The notes beneath the pieces are model-generated. The model did not search any database. It was not told the origin of the DNA and saw nothing but the letters and a program-made list of their open reading frames with translations. A program made the position numbers and the translations under genes. Shown piece after piece: positions 54,469 to 64,000 of a DNA stretch of 64,000 nt; within the stretch, counting starts at the first letter, position 1, and the number at the start of each line of letters is the position of its first letter. The DNA comes from Dasypus novemcinctus. Lineage: Eukaryota; Chordata; Mammalia; Cingulata; Dasypodidae. Where the stretch lies: assembly GCF_030445035.2 (NCBI RefSeq), contig NC_080698.1, positions 6,558,038 through 6,622,037 on the forward strand. Direction: 5' to 3'.

Positions 54469-54734
54469 TGGCTTGGGGGAACGAATACACCCCGGGCTTT
54501 TAACAGCAAATATGTCTGAGGGGCCAGGAAAGGGGTGGAAGAAAAGGAGGCTTTAACTTGTCGCTCTCTGTGTTTCCGAAGCGTTGGCTTTTCTTTTCCC
54601 GACAAGCAGGTACTCGTCTAGTTCTCCTGTCAGCTGCAGAATAAGGAAAGATGGATTCCCGCACACTCCTGGTAGAAACTAAGACAGCGCAGCCTCCCGT
54701 GAACAGGTAACCATCGAGTCTCCATGTGGCCCAG

Positions 54735-55275
54735 CCCTCCCACCCCAGGGTATTCCCACACCAAGGACGTACGTGGACGTGCACAGATGTTCACAGCAGC
54801 AAGTGGGTTATAGTCAAAAGGTGGAAACACCCCCAACGCCCATGGGGGGGTGGGGGGGTAACAGGAGGAGGGATGGCCAGCTCACGGAAGGCTTGGTCAA
54901 CGATGACAGGAGCACCCTGATGCACCCAGCAGCTTGGGTGAATCTCAGACTAGTGATGCTGAGTAAAAGAAACCAGACCAAAATAGAAAACAAAAGAACC
55001 CCAACAAAACAAAATGAAAAAACCAAACAGCATAGACTGTAACCCTTCCCATTTCTATGGAAGTATATAAAATGCAAACCGAGGTCTAGTGACACAGCAG
55101 GTCTGTGCTGGGGTGGGCTGGGGGTGGGAAGGGTGGGTAGAGGGATCACCAGCGGGCACGAGGACGTTACCTCGAGGGTGGCGATGGCTTCCCTGGTGTA
55201 CCCCAAAGCAGAGTTTATGGAAGCATGTGCTTTAATCATGTGCAGTTCACTGAGTGCCAATCATACCTCGATAAA
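54735..55275 (+). repeat. Old L1 3' UTR fragment
   Basis: GATGTTCACAGCAGCAAGTG, AATCTCAGACTAGTGATGCT and the end GTGCAGTTCACTGAGTGCCA then ATCATACCTCGATAAAGC match ancient L1 3' ends in plus orientation. Confidence 0.65.
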
Positions 55276-57690
55276 GCGGAAGAAAGCACTACGCGATTAA
55301 TACAGTACATTTGGAAATAACCTAAGAATGAAGAGGAGGAAAAAAATCACCCTTACTCCCTTTACAAGGCAACACTTCGAGGCTTTTTCTTCAAAAAATT
55401 TTCATGTGCACCAGACAATAAGCTCTACAGGCTGGGGACCCCTGCTGCCTGATTTTCCAGCTCTATTCCTGGAAAAGCAGGTGTGTGTGAATAACTATTT
55501 TTGCATAAATAAATGGATGTGTACATAACCTACCCTTTTCATTTTATATTATAGCATAATTTTTCTATGTTGGTAAAAATGCCTCAAAAACGTGATATTA
55601 ATGGTTGCACACCATCACATTGTCTGGATGCACAGTAATAATTAATTTTAGACTTGTGCTAATAACAGTCTTTCAATATATTCAAAAGAGCTGTGATAAC
55701 CAGCTTGGGCATAAATCTTTACATCTCTCACAGAAGATGGTGACAATTCCAAAGCAATCAAATAGGGAAAGAACTTAGTTTTACATTGCAGATAAAAATA
55801 AGGTAGTTAAATTTTCCATCTTTAAAATTCATTGGTTAATTCAGTCTCCTTTTTTTGTTTGTAAAATGGGAGCGATAGCAGCATCTATCTGTCCCGGTGG
55901 TTGTAAGTGCTGAGGAGCGCGTGCCGAAGCAGCACATGTGGTAAGGCTAGGCAGAAAGTAAACTTGTAATAATGGGTATTTCCAGGCCAGTCTCATGTTA
56001 CAATTGTCCGTGGCTCCCTCTAAACTCTCAGGTCACAGTTTTTTCTTGGGATCTGCCAGGGAATCAGCCTGGCTTGCAGCATCTGTTAGAAGGGTAGTTT
56101 CTCATGGACTTCTACGGTCATTAGTGTTCCGAGCCTTGTAAGAATATTCAGCCGATGATGAAGGTGGCAAAGGATGGACTCTGGGTGCTGGGGTTCAGGG
56201 TTCATTTTCTTTCAAGTGAATTTTCCACCAGTTCTGTGCTGCATTATTTCAGGGTTGAGTAAGTGAAACTTGGTTGAAACCACTAGCTTCGCAGAGTTGT
56301 GGTAGCTAACCATAAATCATTCTGGGTTTCCTAAGAAGTTTTGTAAACCTTAGAAAACCAGATGACTCTTGCCAGAGCTGTTTAATTTCATGATTTTGGA
56401 ATGGACTTTTAGCCAAGTTCTGGTTTCAAATTCTTTGCAGGAATGTTTAGCAAGCTAAACACTCAAACACCCAGTTAAAACTTTGGTTCATTTAGATTAA
56501 CAAAGAGAAGTTGAATACGTACATGTGTATTGGCTAACAATATCTGTAAAGATATCTTCATTTAAAGGATCGCCTCCCATTTTATTGCTAAGGAAACTGA
56601 GGCTTAAGGCGATTAAGTGTCTTGTTCTAATCCCCAGTTAACAAGCGGTGAGAGGGATAAACCCACTTCTCTCTGATTCCAAAGTATAAAATTCACATAA
56701 TTACAGTTTTAATAGCAGCCACTATTTTCCCTGCCGGCCAGTTGTCCAGGCCTTCAGGTACGTGGCCTGCTCTGGCCCCTTGCTGGGGGGCTAGCACGAG
56801 GCAGAGTAAGACTGTCCTCTACCATCTTGCTACTCCAAGTACGGTCCCGGCCAGGGACACTGGCACTATCTGCAAGCCTGGTGGAAATGCAGACTCTCAG
56901 GCTCCACCCAGACCAGCCCCCTGCATTTTAACAAGCTCTCCAGGTGATTGGTGTGCACATTTAAATTTGAGGAGCACTGCCTGAGCGCAAGCCAGCAGCC
57001 CAGCTCACACGCAATGGCCACGCAGAGGTACGCAGAGCTCCTGCGAAGAGCCAGTGTGAGCAGACAAGAGCTGAAGGACGCGTGTGGAACAGGGGCTGGG
57101 CAGGGAGGAATGGAGGAAGGAGCGTCCCAGCAGCTAGCACTGGCGGCACCGCCCAGCATGGCCCGGGGGCGGGGGGGGGGGGTGGTCTGGGTTCTGATGT
57201 TTGAGGGGAGAAGATGGTAACCCGGACCTCCCTAGAAATGCCGTGCCTGCCACGGTTCCCCCTAAAGCTCTTGTCTGTTGACAAATAAGCTTGCTGGCTC
57301 TTTCATGTGTTTCTCTTGGAGAACACGGTCAATGTCGCAAATCAAGTAAGTGGCCAGATGTCACCTGGGCGCTGCCTGGGACGGGGCACAGACATCAGAA
57401 GGTGCACCTCCAGTTTTCAAGGGCGTACGGCCGACTCTGAGCCTACAACTGCTCCTATCGTTGGTGAACCCCTTTTATCTGGAAGGAGCCTGGAAGCAGT
57501 GGGTCAAGTCTGGAGCTGCCTCGGCACTGCGTTGCTATGAAATTAAGGTTCTGAGAAAGCCCTGTTCTCTGCCTTTTTGGTGCCCTAAAAACCCCAATCT
57601 CATTGGAATAACAAGGAATTCTGGCACTGCCTCTTCCAGAGAGGTGAAATTACCTTAAAGTCTGGGAGAATGCAAGATGACATTTACATC
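55276..57690. other. Non-coding flank with MIR and MER5 relics
   Basis: A likely MIR 3' piece is at 55850-55930 (TTTGTAAAATGGGAGCGATA), an inverted MIR at 56570-56690 (GCTAAGGAAACTGAGGCTTA) and a MER5-like stretch at 56840-56985 (GGTGGAAATGCAGACTCTCA, TTTTAACAAGCTCTCCAGGT). A run of G lies at 57166-57182. No gene is recognisable. Confidence 0.45.
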
Positions 57691-57719
57691 ATCTTTTTTT
57701 TTTTTAGCAAAATTGTTTA

Positions 57720-58100
57720 AATTGTCTTCTTTTAAAAAAAGATACATAGATCACAAAAAATGTTACATTAAAAAATATAAGAAGTTCCCATATACCCCCC
57801 CAACGCCTCCCACATCCACACCCTCTTTCATCACTGTGGCACATTCATTGCATTTGGTGAATACATTTTGGAGCCCTGCTGCACCACATGGATTATAGTT
57901 TACGTTGTGGTTTACACTCTCCCCCAGCCCACCCAGTGGGTTAGGGCAGGATATATAATGTCCAGCATCTGTCCCTGCAATATCATCTAGGACAACTCCA
58001 AGTCCCAAAAACGCCCCCACATCACACCTCTTTTTCCCTCTCCCTGCCCTCGGCAACTCCCGTGGCCACTGTCTCTTGTCTAAAACTGTTTCCTTGAGAA
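57720..58100 (-). mobile_element. L1 3' UTR insertion, minus strand
   Basis: The complement of the 3' UTR family at 31767-32962: tail at the left (TTTTAAAAAAAGATACATAG, ATGTTACATTAAAAAATATA), then GCATTTGGTGAATACATTTT and CCACCCAGTGGGTTAGGGC. It is more diverged than the other copies, and no target duplication was found. The 209-codon frame across it is not a gene. Confidence 0.8.
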
Positions 58101-58675
58101 GATTTCTGAGTGTAATTTGGTGTCTCCATTGGGTCTTCCCAAGGAAAAAGACCATGCTCCTGCCAGCAAAAATGCTAGGGTCCCCATGCCGTTTGGTTTT
58201 GTGTTTGCCTCCCAAGCTCCATGTCTTTTCATGATACAACGTTGCCCTATAAAATAAGGAAGAAATGAGGAAGCTGCAATGAGTAAGTTCCTTGAGAAGA
58301 TTCTGCCAGAGTATCCACCGTCCCCGCCCCCCATCTCCCAGGGCTGCTCTGAGCTCAGCCCTGGTGGAGGGAGGGACAGGGCAGTACCTCACACGGATGC
58401 TCAGGCGGCCACGCCGGAAGCTGTGTGGTTGGGGGTCAGGAAACCAGGTGCCCAGCTGTCAGGCTACACCCACAGACCCAGGCACCACCACCGAGTCAGA
58501 CATCTCCTCATTTTGGCAGCTGTGAAATTAAGAGTTGACAATCACATGGCACGGAAGCCTGGAAACGAAGTTATCGGCTCATCAGAAAGGCCCACTTGCA
58601 TGTGGTTTAGACATCCTGAAAGTTAGTGCAGTGTGGCATGGGGTGGAAACTGCTATGCCCGGGATGAGTCGGGGT

Positions 58676-58700
58676 GTGTGTGTGTGGTGTGTGTGTGGTT
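58676..58700. repeat. (TG)n microsatellite
   Basis: TGTGTGTGTGTGGTGTGTGTGTGG. Confidence 0.85.
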
Positions 58701-58974
58701 GAACACAGAACCTATCTTTGTTCTCTTTGTTCTTAACTATCAGAGAAACAACAAATTGGATCATTTCTTTAAAACTTTCTAAAAAGAAGTCATCATTTAT
58801 TTGTGTAAACAAACTACTTATTATTCAAGGCATATTACAGATTTTTTGTAATTTAACAAATGGAAACACTGAGAATCTCAAAATATTTCATGTTAAATAT
58901 ACAAGTATGCGGTTTATGCCTGAATACATCATCACAGTAACATATTCAGTGATCACAGGCAAAGTTTGACTCCT

Positions 58975-59640
58975 CCCTGGCCACCTCCCACCAACTGCAG
59001 ACTTCTTCCCAGATGTAAACACTCTGGCCATTTGGGTAAAAATCCTTCCAAAACTTTTCTCTGCAACTACAAACATGTATAAGTCCCTAGACAAATAGAT
59101 AATGTTTTGGTGTTTTGTTTGTTTTTATCAGAAATGCCTTTGTGATGAACATACCTGTGGTTTTCTTTGTTCATTCACAAACAGATCTTGGAGATCTTTC
59201 CATGTTAGTGCACACAGACCAACCTCATTCTTTTTAACGGCTGTATAGTATGCCATAGGATGGACTTATCATATTTTATGTAATCGTCATATTGGTGACA
59301 TTTTGGTTGTTTTCCATTGTCACCAACAGAAGCCAAGCCACCGTGATGGGTACTGCCATGCCTACGTTAGAGCATGTGTGAATATTTCTCTAACAGGGAT
59401 GCCAGAATGGAATTGCTGGGATACAAAAGATTTCATATTTTACCAGATGTGCCATAATCCTCTCCCAATGTGGCTGAACCAATGCACACAAACACCTCAG
59501 CATAAAGATTTGCCTATTTGAAGGGCAAAGATATGTCATTGTTTAATGTGCATTTCTCTGATTACTAATTTGAGCATCTTTTCAGATGTTTGTCCTCCCT
59601 CATCTGAAAAGGGGAGCTTTTAAAAGTTGGATTATTCATC
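58975..59640 (-). repeat. Old L1-like 3' fragment
   Basis: GATCTTGGAGATCTTTCCAT, CTCATTCTTTTTAACGGCTG and GCTGTATAGTATGCCATAGG are the usual inverted 3' part of an old LINE of the L1 group. Boundaries are approximate. Confidence 0.6.
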
Positions 59641-61465
59641 TTTTTTTCTTTCTGGTTTGTAGGAACAGAACTTCTTTTCTACAAGAATTGCAAAAATCAA
59701 GAAGTAATGTACATGACATTTTTCTTCATTTCAGAAAGTCACAAGAACATCTGCTTGCACCGCAATGGAGAAAAAACGCATGTGGCGTGCGCATGTGCAT
59801 GGTTTTCCATAGCGTGACTTTAACACCCACACATCTTTAGCAAACAGAGCGAAGCCCCCCAAACGAGTCTAACGGCAAAGATGAAAGACAAATACAAACG
59901 AGGCAGTTGTTCCAGATGCTTAATTACAAGAAGGGAAATTTTCAGGTCCCGGCTGAAGTCTGGCTTCCTTATCCTGGAGAAAGGCTTTGCTTGCAATTCC
60001 TGGGCCTCCTTTGTCCCATGGAAACACGTTCTCTGGCTGGGCTGGGATTTGGACGGTGCTTATCAGCTGTCCATCTAAGAAAGTGACAATGTAAGTCTGT
60101 GCCCTCGTCTGGGTTATCTGGGGGCTCATCTCCCTGGTACTGACAGGCACAGAAGAGCAACCGAGAGTGGCAAGGAGCGGGGGGCCAGGCTCACTGACTC
60201 ACCCTCAACCGCACACAGCTTATCAGCACAGGGTATCTTCCACGGTAAACGCTGAGGTCTGGGTGCTTGAGGGAATGCGGCACTTTCGGGGTGCGGAGGG
60301 CCGAGGAGGAAGAGTGCAGGAGATCCAGCCTCTCTGGAGTGGGTTCTGAGCCGTGTGTGTGGAAGGAGAAACTCCACGCATGGCACGTGGTGTGGATATG
60401 TGGGGTGCAGTAGCCTGTGTTTTATGCATGAAAATAAAACATCTGTGGTCCTTCGGTCCCGTTGGGACCGCCACTTCCGACTAACACAGGGATGGAGGCA
60501 GATTTTAAAAAGTGGGGGAAAGCCTAGGGGGTTCTGTGTTCTGGTAGGCTCCGCTAGAGGCGTTAACTCTGCGAGTCCTTTCGGCTAAAGGGTTCCTGCG
60601 CTTCCAACTTGCCCATTCCAACGCTTTTGTACTTTCTGTTCCTGATTTGCTTTTGTATTTACCGGAGGAGCTCCTTTTAAATAAACACCAGCAGCCCCCT
60701 CAAAATCGTTTAAAAACATTTGCTAGGGAGGAGCTCCAGCCCCTTTTAGGAAACAGCTTTGGGGTAGGTTGTGCTTCCATCATCTGTGAGAGTGGCCGGG
60801 GGGCCGCAGCTGTCCCCGAGGCGGGCCAGCTGAGCTGTAGCGAGGACACCAGCCAAAGGACAGGGAGCACAGAGGCGCGTGGAGGGGGCACCCAACCCCC
60901 AGCAGGGCGGCTGGGTGGTGCTGACGCGGCCGGCCCGGGGCGCGCACTTTAGAACCACTGGCGTGGAGATAAGCTGCAGAGGAGCCTTGAGCTGGGGAGA
61001 AGAGAGAAGCGGGGAGGTTTTGTAGACGGTTTGTGGCTGCTCTAGGCCGAGGTTGCTTTGGGGAGGGGACTGCAAGGAGTCAGAGAAAACACTGAGAAAT
61101 GCTGCTAGGGCAGGGTTCACAGATGGCAGGGGTGACGGGAGCCCGCAGCTGTGGGGCTGCAATGCTGATGGACCCCTCTCGTCAAAGTGGAGGGGCAGGG
61201 CAAGGATTAGGGTGAGCCCAGTGATGATAAGAATCTGCGCACCAGAGAGAGAGAGCACGCGCGAGAGACCACGTTCTCTCCAGGGGTTTATTTTCCAAGC
61301 AATAAAAAACGTGAAAAATCAAAGTAATAAGTAACGTGCACATGGGCCAAAAAGAGCAAATAATACTTAAGCCCAAGGGCTCAAGACAAGAAAACCTGTT
61401 CCTCATTTCGCTTTCCCCACTCAGTCCTCGTCCCAAGGCTGGCTTCTCAGTGCCTCGCAAGCCTC
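59640..61465. other. Non-coding flank
   Basis: No gene seen. A moderately GC-rich stretch at 60785-60960 has some CpG. Overlapping frames on both strands lack homology I recognise. Confidence 0.45.
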
Positions 61466-61469
61466 GCTG

Positions 61470-61580
61470 TGCACAGGACTCATCTGGGGATCCTGCTAAA
61501 TGCAGATTCTTAGGCCAGAGGCCTGAGCAGGACCTGGGATTCTGCCTTTGGAACCAGCTCCCAGGTGAGGCGATGTTGGT
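61470..61580 (+). repeat. MER5-like hAT fragment
   Basis: GGACTCATCTGGGGATCCTG, CTAAATGCAGATTCTTAGGC and GAACCAGCTCCCAGGTGAGG resemble MER5-type sequence. Confidence 0.5.
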
Positions 61581-62106
61581 CTGTACCTGTCCTTTGTGTC
61601 ACAGGGTTTTAAATCATTCTTTCAGCTTGTGTTATGGTCATCAGTTTTAGACCCTCATTCTAATATGAACAATTTTATTCCTACGCCTGCCTCACCTTTC
61701 CATCCTCCCAATACGTCATCTTTAGTATTTTATTAATATTAATAAGCAATGTTACATTATTATGATCATGTAAGAGTTGTTCACTGCAGAGCCACAGAGT
61801 GAGCTCTTACTACCTAGCATTTCTTAGACAGCTTTTTGTTTCTCCTGGAGTTTCTGTCTTCTTTTTTCTAACAGCATCTTGCTCATAAACACCCCCCACC
61901 CCCTATTTCCCCCCCGAAAGCTCACTGTAACGGATATTCCATGAATTCCCTCTTCTCTGGAAACTTCCTGTCCCCACTCCCTTTAATCCTTCCCTAAGTT
62001 AAAATAAGAACAACCCCTTTCATTTTTCTGTGAGCATTTTAATACTTTTATTTGGGCTTAAATGACATTAATGCCTTCAATATTCAACTTCCCTTTTGTT
62101 CTCAGC

Positions 62107-63089
62107 ACATTTTTTTTATTAGAGAAGTTAGAGGTTTACAGAAAACCATGCGTAAAATACAGAGTTCCCGTATACCACCCTATTATTAACACCTTGCAGT
62201 AGTGAGGTACATTTGTTATAACTCATGAAATAGCATTTTTATAATTGCACCAGTAACTATACACTCCATAATTTACAATAGGGTCGACTGTAATGTATAG
62301 TCCTATGTTTTTAAAAAAATTTTTTATTCTGGTAACATACAACCTAAAATTTCCCCTTTTAATCACATTCACAGCCGTAATTCAGTGCTCTTAATTACTT
62401 TCACAATATTATGCTACCATCACCACCATCCGTTGCCAGAATTTCCCCATCAACCCAAATAGAAACTGTGCAATTTAAGCATTAAGCCCCATTTCCTATC
62501 CCCCATTTCCTATTCCTATTACCAGCGCCTGGGAACCCATATTTTAGTTTCTGAGTCCAGGAGTTTGCTTGTTCTAATTGTTTCATATCAGTGAAATCAT
62601 ACAGTATTTGTCCTTTTGTGTCTGGCTTATTTCACTCAACACGATGTCTTCAAGGTCCATCCGTGTTGTCTCATGTATCAGAACTGCATTCCTTCTCACT
62701 GCTGAATAACATTCCATTGTATGCATATACCACATTTTAATTCTTGGTTCTAGGCTAATGGACGTTTGGGCTGCTTCCATCTATTGGCAATTGGGAATAA
62801 TACTGCATTGGTGTGCAGACAACTGCGTGAATCCCTGCTTTCCCTTGTTTTGGGTATATATCTAGAAGTGGGGTCGCTGGGTCATATGATAATTCTATAC
62901 TGAACTTTCTGAGGAGCCGCCCAACTGCCTTCCACAGTGGCTGCACCATTTTACACTCCCACCAGCAATGAATGAGTGTTCCTATTTCTCCACATCCTCC
63001 CTAACACTTGTACTTTTCCATTTTTAAAATAGTAGCCATTCTAGTGGGTGAGAAATGATATATCATTGAGGGTTTGATTTGCTTGTTGT
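62107..63089 (-). mobile_element. 5'-truncated L1, 3' end
   Basis: The inverted L1 3' UTR starts at TTTTTTTTATTAGAGAAGTT and passes into the ORF2 C-terminal region, with frames at 62583-62949 reading MWYMHTMECYSAVRRN-type and SYDPATPLLDIYP-type sequence typical of L1 ORF2. It is inactive. A SINE follows directly at 63101. 61600-62106 is unassigned. Confidence 0.82.
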
Positions 63090-63100
63090 TGTTTTCTTTT

Positions 63101-63194
63101 GTTTTTTGGTTTTTTTAGGAGGCACCAGGAACTGAAACTGGGACCTCCTATGTGGGAAGCAGGCGCTCAACTGCTTGAGCCACATCTGCTCCTC
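63101..63194 (-). mobile_element. Short tRNA-Ala-derived SINE
   Basis: Minus-strand tRNA-like head (GGAGCAGATGTGGCTCAAGC at the right, CCTCCTAAAAAAACC at the left) with an A-rich tail. The 11-bp duplication TGTTTTCTTTT is at 63090-63100 and 63195-63205. Confidence 0.85.
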
Positions 63195-63205
63195 TGTTTT
63201 CTTTT

Positions 63206-63345
63206 TATTGCCTTTTTCTCCCCACATGAACGTGAGCTCTATCAAGGTATGCCTCTTGCCTGTTTTACTGGCTGTATTCTCACCACCTGGAAGAGTGTCT
63301 GGCTATAGTAGGTATTAAACCAGTTTTTAGTAAATGAATGAATGG
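63206..63345 (+). repeat. L2 3'-end fragment
   Basis: CGTGAGCTCTATCAAGG, TCTGGCTATAGTAGGTATTA and TAGTAAATGAATGAATGG is the typical L2 3' terminus. Confidence 0.65.
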
Positions 63346-63439
63346 ATGGACCCATCATTTGCGAAGGCTTAATGTGTTGCTACATATTGGGGGTGGGGGT
63401 GGGGGCAGAGGAATCTGACAACTGATATAATAGAAGAAA

Positions 63440-63625
63440 AGCAGAGTCTTTAAGTAGGCCTGGAGTCACTTTCTTCACCAGTTAGGAGCTTAGTTACCTT
63501 GGACAAATCCCTTGAATTTTCAGAGCTTCAATTTCATCATCCATAAAAAAATACAATATCTACCTCACGTGGTTGTGAAGATTAAACACACGGGAAAATT
63601 AGTTTGAAATTGTAAGCTCTTTTAC
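63440..63625 (+). repeat. MIR relic
   Basis: TTAGTTACCTTGGACAAATC, GCTTCAATTTCATCATCCAT and CTACCTCACGTGGTTGTGAA follow MIR order on the plus strand. Confidence 0.65.
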
Positions 63626-63784
63626 CAGGGCTGTTTGTTGCTTTTAGTGTGCTCTGGAGAAGAGGGCTTCTTTTTTCTCCCACTTTTCAGCTGTCTGGGT
63701 AAAGAAACACCCTAAAGTAAAATGGCTGAATTTGTGGAGCAAAGTGTCTCCTTGGAGGATGTAAATTATAGGCAAGAAGAGGAA

Positions 63785-64000
63785 GAGAAACAATTATGGC
63801 CTTTGAAATTAGTCACCCTTGGATTTGAGTCGCAGCTGCCATTTACTGTGTGATCTAAGGAAATTCAACTCGTCCCTCAAAGACTTCATTTTCCAGTCTT
63901 TAAAACGGACATACTCTATCTTTTAGAGTTTATACGGGATCTAAATGAAATAATGTTTGTAAACCCCTGGCACAAGCTAAGTGCTCAAGACCTTCATTTA
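63785..64000 (+). repeat. MIR relic (runs to window edge)
   Basis: TGGATTTGAGTCGCAGCTGC, CATTTACTGTGTGATCTAAG, TCATTTTCCAGTCTTTAAAA and CCCTGGCACAAGCTAAGTGC give a nearly complete MIR profile. Confidence 0.75.

Noticed and set aside
55918-55950. Resemblance to the U6 snRNA start (CCGAAGCAGCACATG)
   Set aside because: The match is short and imperfect, with no continuation into U6 sequence and no upstream promoter elements.
57763-58392. 209-codon minus-strand frame
   Set aside because: Its C-terminal part reads through the L1 3' UTR copy at 57720-58100, and similar peptides occur in other copies. It is not a gene.
25420-64000. Search for CCR9 or other chemokine receptor exons expected from synteny
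   Set aside because: These receptors have a single long coding exon of about 350 codons; no such frame exists on either strand, so the gene must lie beyond the window.
1-64000. CRISPR arrays, operons, phage or an undescribed defence-type system
   Set aside because: The window is mammalian genomic DNA; direct repeats are SINE, LTR, LINE or microsatellite sequence, and no such system is present.

Overview
This window is vertebrate nuclear DNA, and the repeats point to a xenarthran mammal, most likely an armadillo (Dasypus-type). It holds at least eleven copies of tRNA-Ala-derived SINEs of the DAS type. It also has L1 elements with a G-rich 3' UTR, ancient mammalian MIR, L2, MER5-like and MLT1-like relics, and LTRs of at least two kinds. 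There are no operons, phage, plasmid or CRISPR features.

One protein-coding gene can be reconstructed completely. LZTFL1 (leucine zipper transcription factor-like 1, BBS17) lies on the minus strand from 24903 (ATG) to 1401 (stop). It has ten coding exons, all with GT-AG introns and compatible phases, totalling 900 nt (299 codons plus stop), the length of the human protein. The first coding exon supplies only the ATG, and the last supplies only the final residues. A CpG-island promoter sits at about 24530-25420. It carries readable E-box, CCAAT, ETS, NRF1, E2F and RFX/X-box-like sites, fitting a broadly expressed ciliary gene. Positions 1-1400 are 3' UTR and possibly flank.

Layout: 1-1400 is the LZTFL1 3' UTR. 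1401-24903 is the gene, its introns full of SINEs, two head-to-head truncated L1s (13.8-20.5 kb, one carrying a solo LTR), LTRs and MIR/L2 relics. 24.5-25.4 kb is the promoter. 25.4-64 kb is 5' flank without a recognisable coding exon. In human 3p21.31 the equivalent flank leads to CCR9 and FYCO1 (established synteny, not seen here). This flank holds a near full-length minus-strand L1 (30.1-40.1 kb) split by six younger insertions, an L2 relic (44.8-45.5 kb), TG-rich tracts, an old plus-strand L1 (51.4-53.0 kb) with a young L1 nested in it, an isolated CpG-dense patch (54.1-54.36 kb), and more L1, MER5, L2 and MIR fragments.

I found no evidence of a previously undescribed gene system. The most interesting signals are: a SINE only about 20 nt from the exon 8 acceptor of LZTFL1; a 5'-complete but 3'-truncated L1 that splits a MIR and was itself hit by a solo LTR; the six-insertion nest in the large L1; an RFX-like site in the promoter; a GC-rich, substitution-rich exon 3; and an orphan CpG patch.
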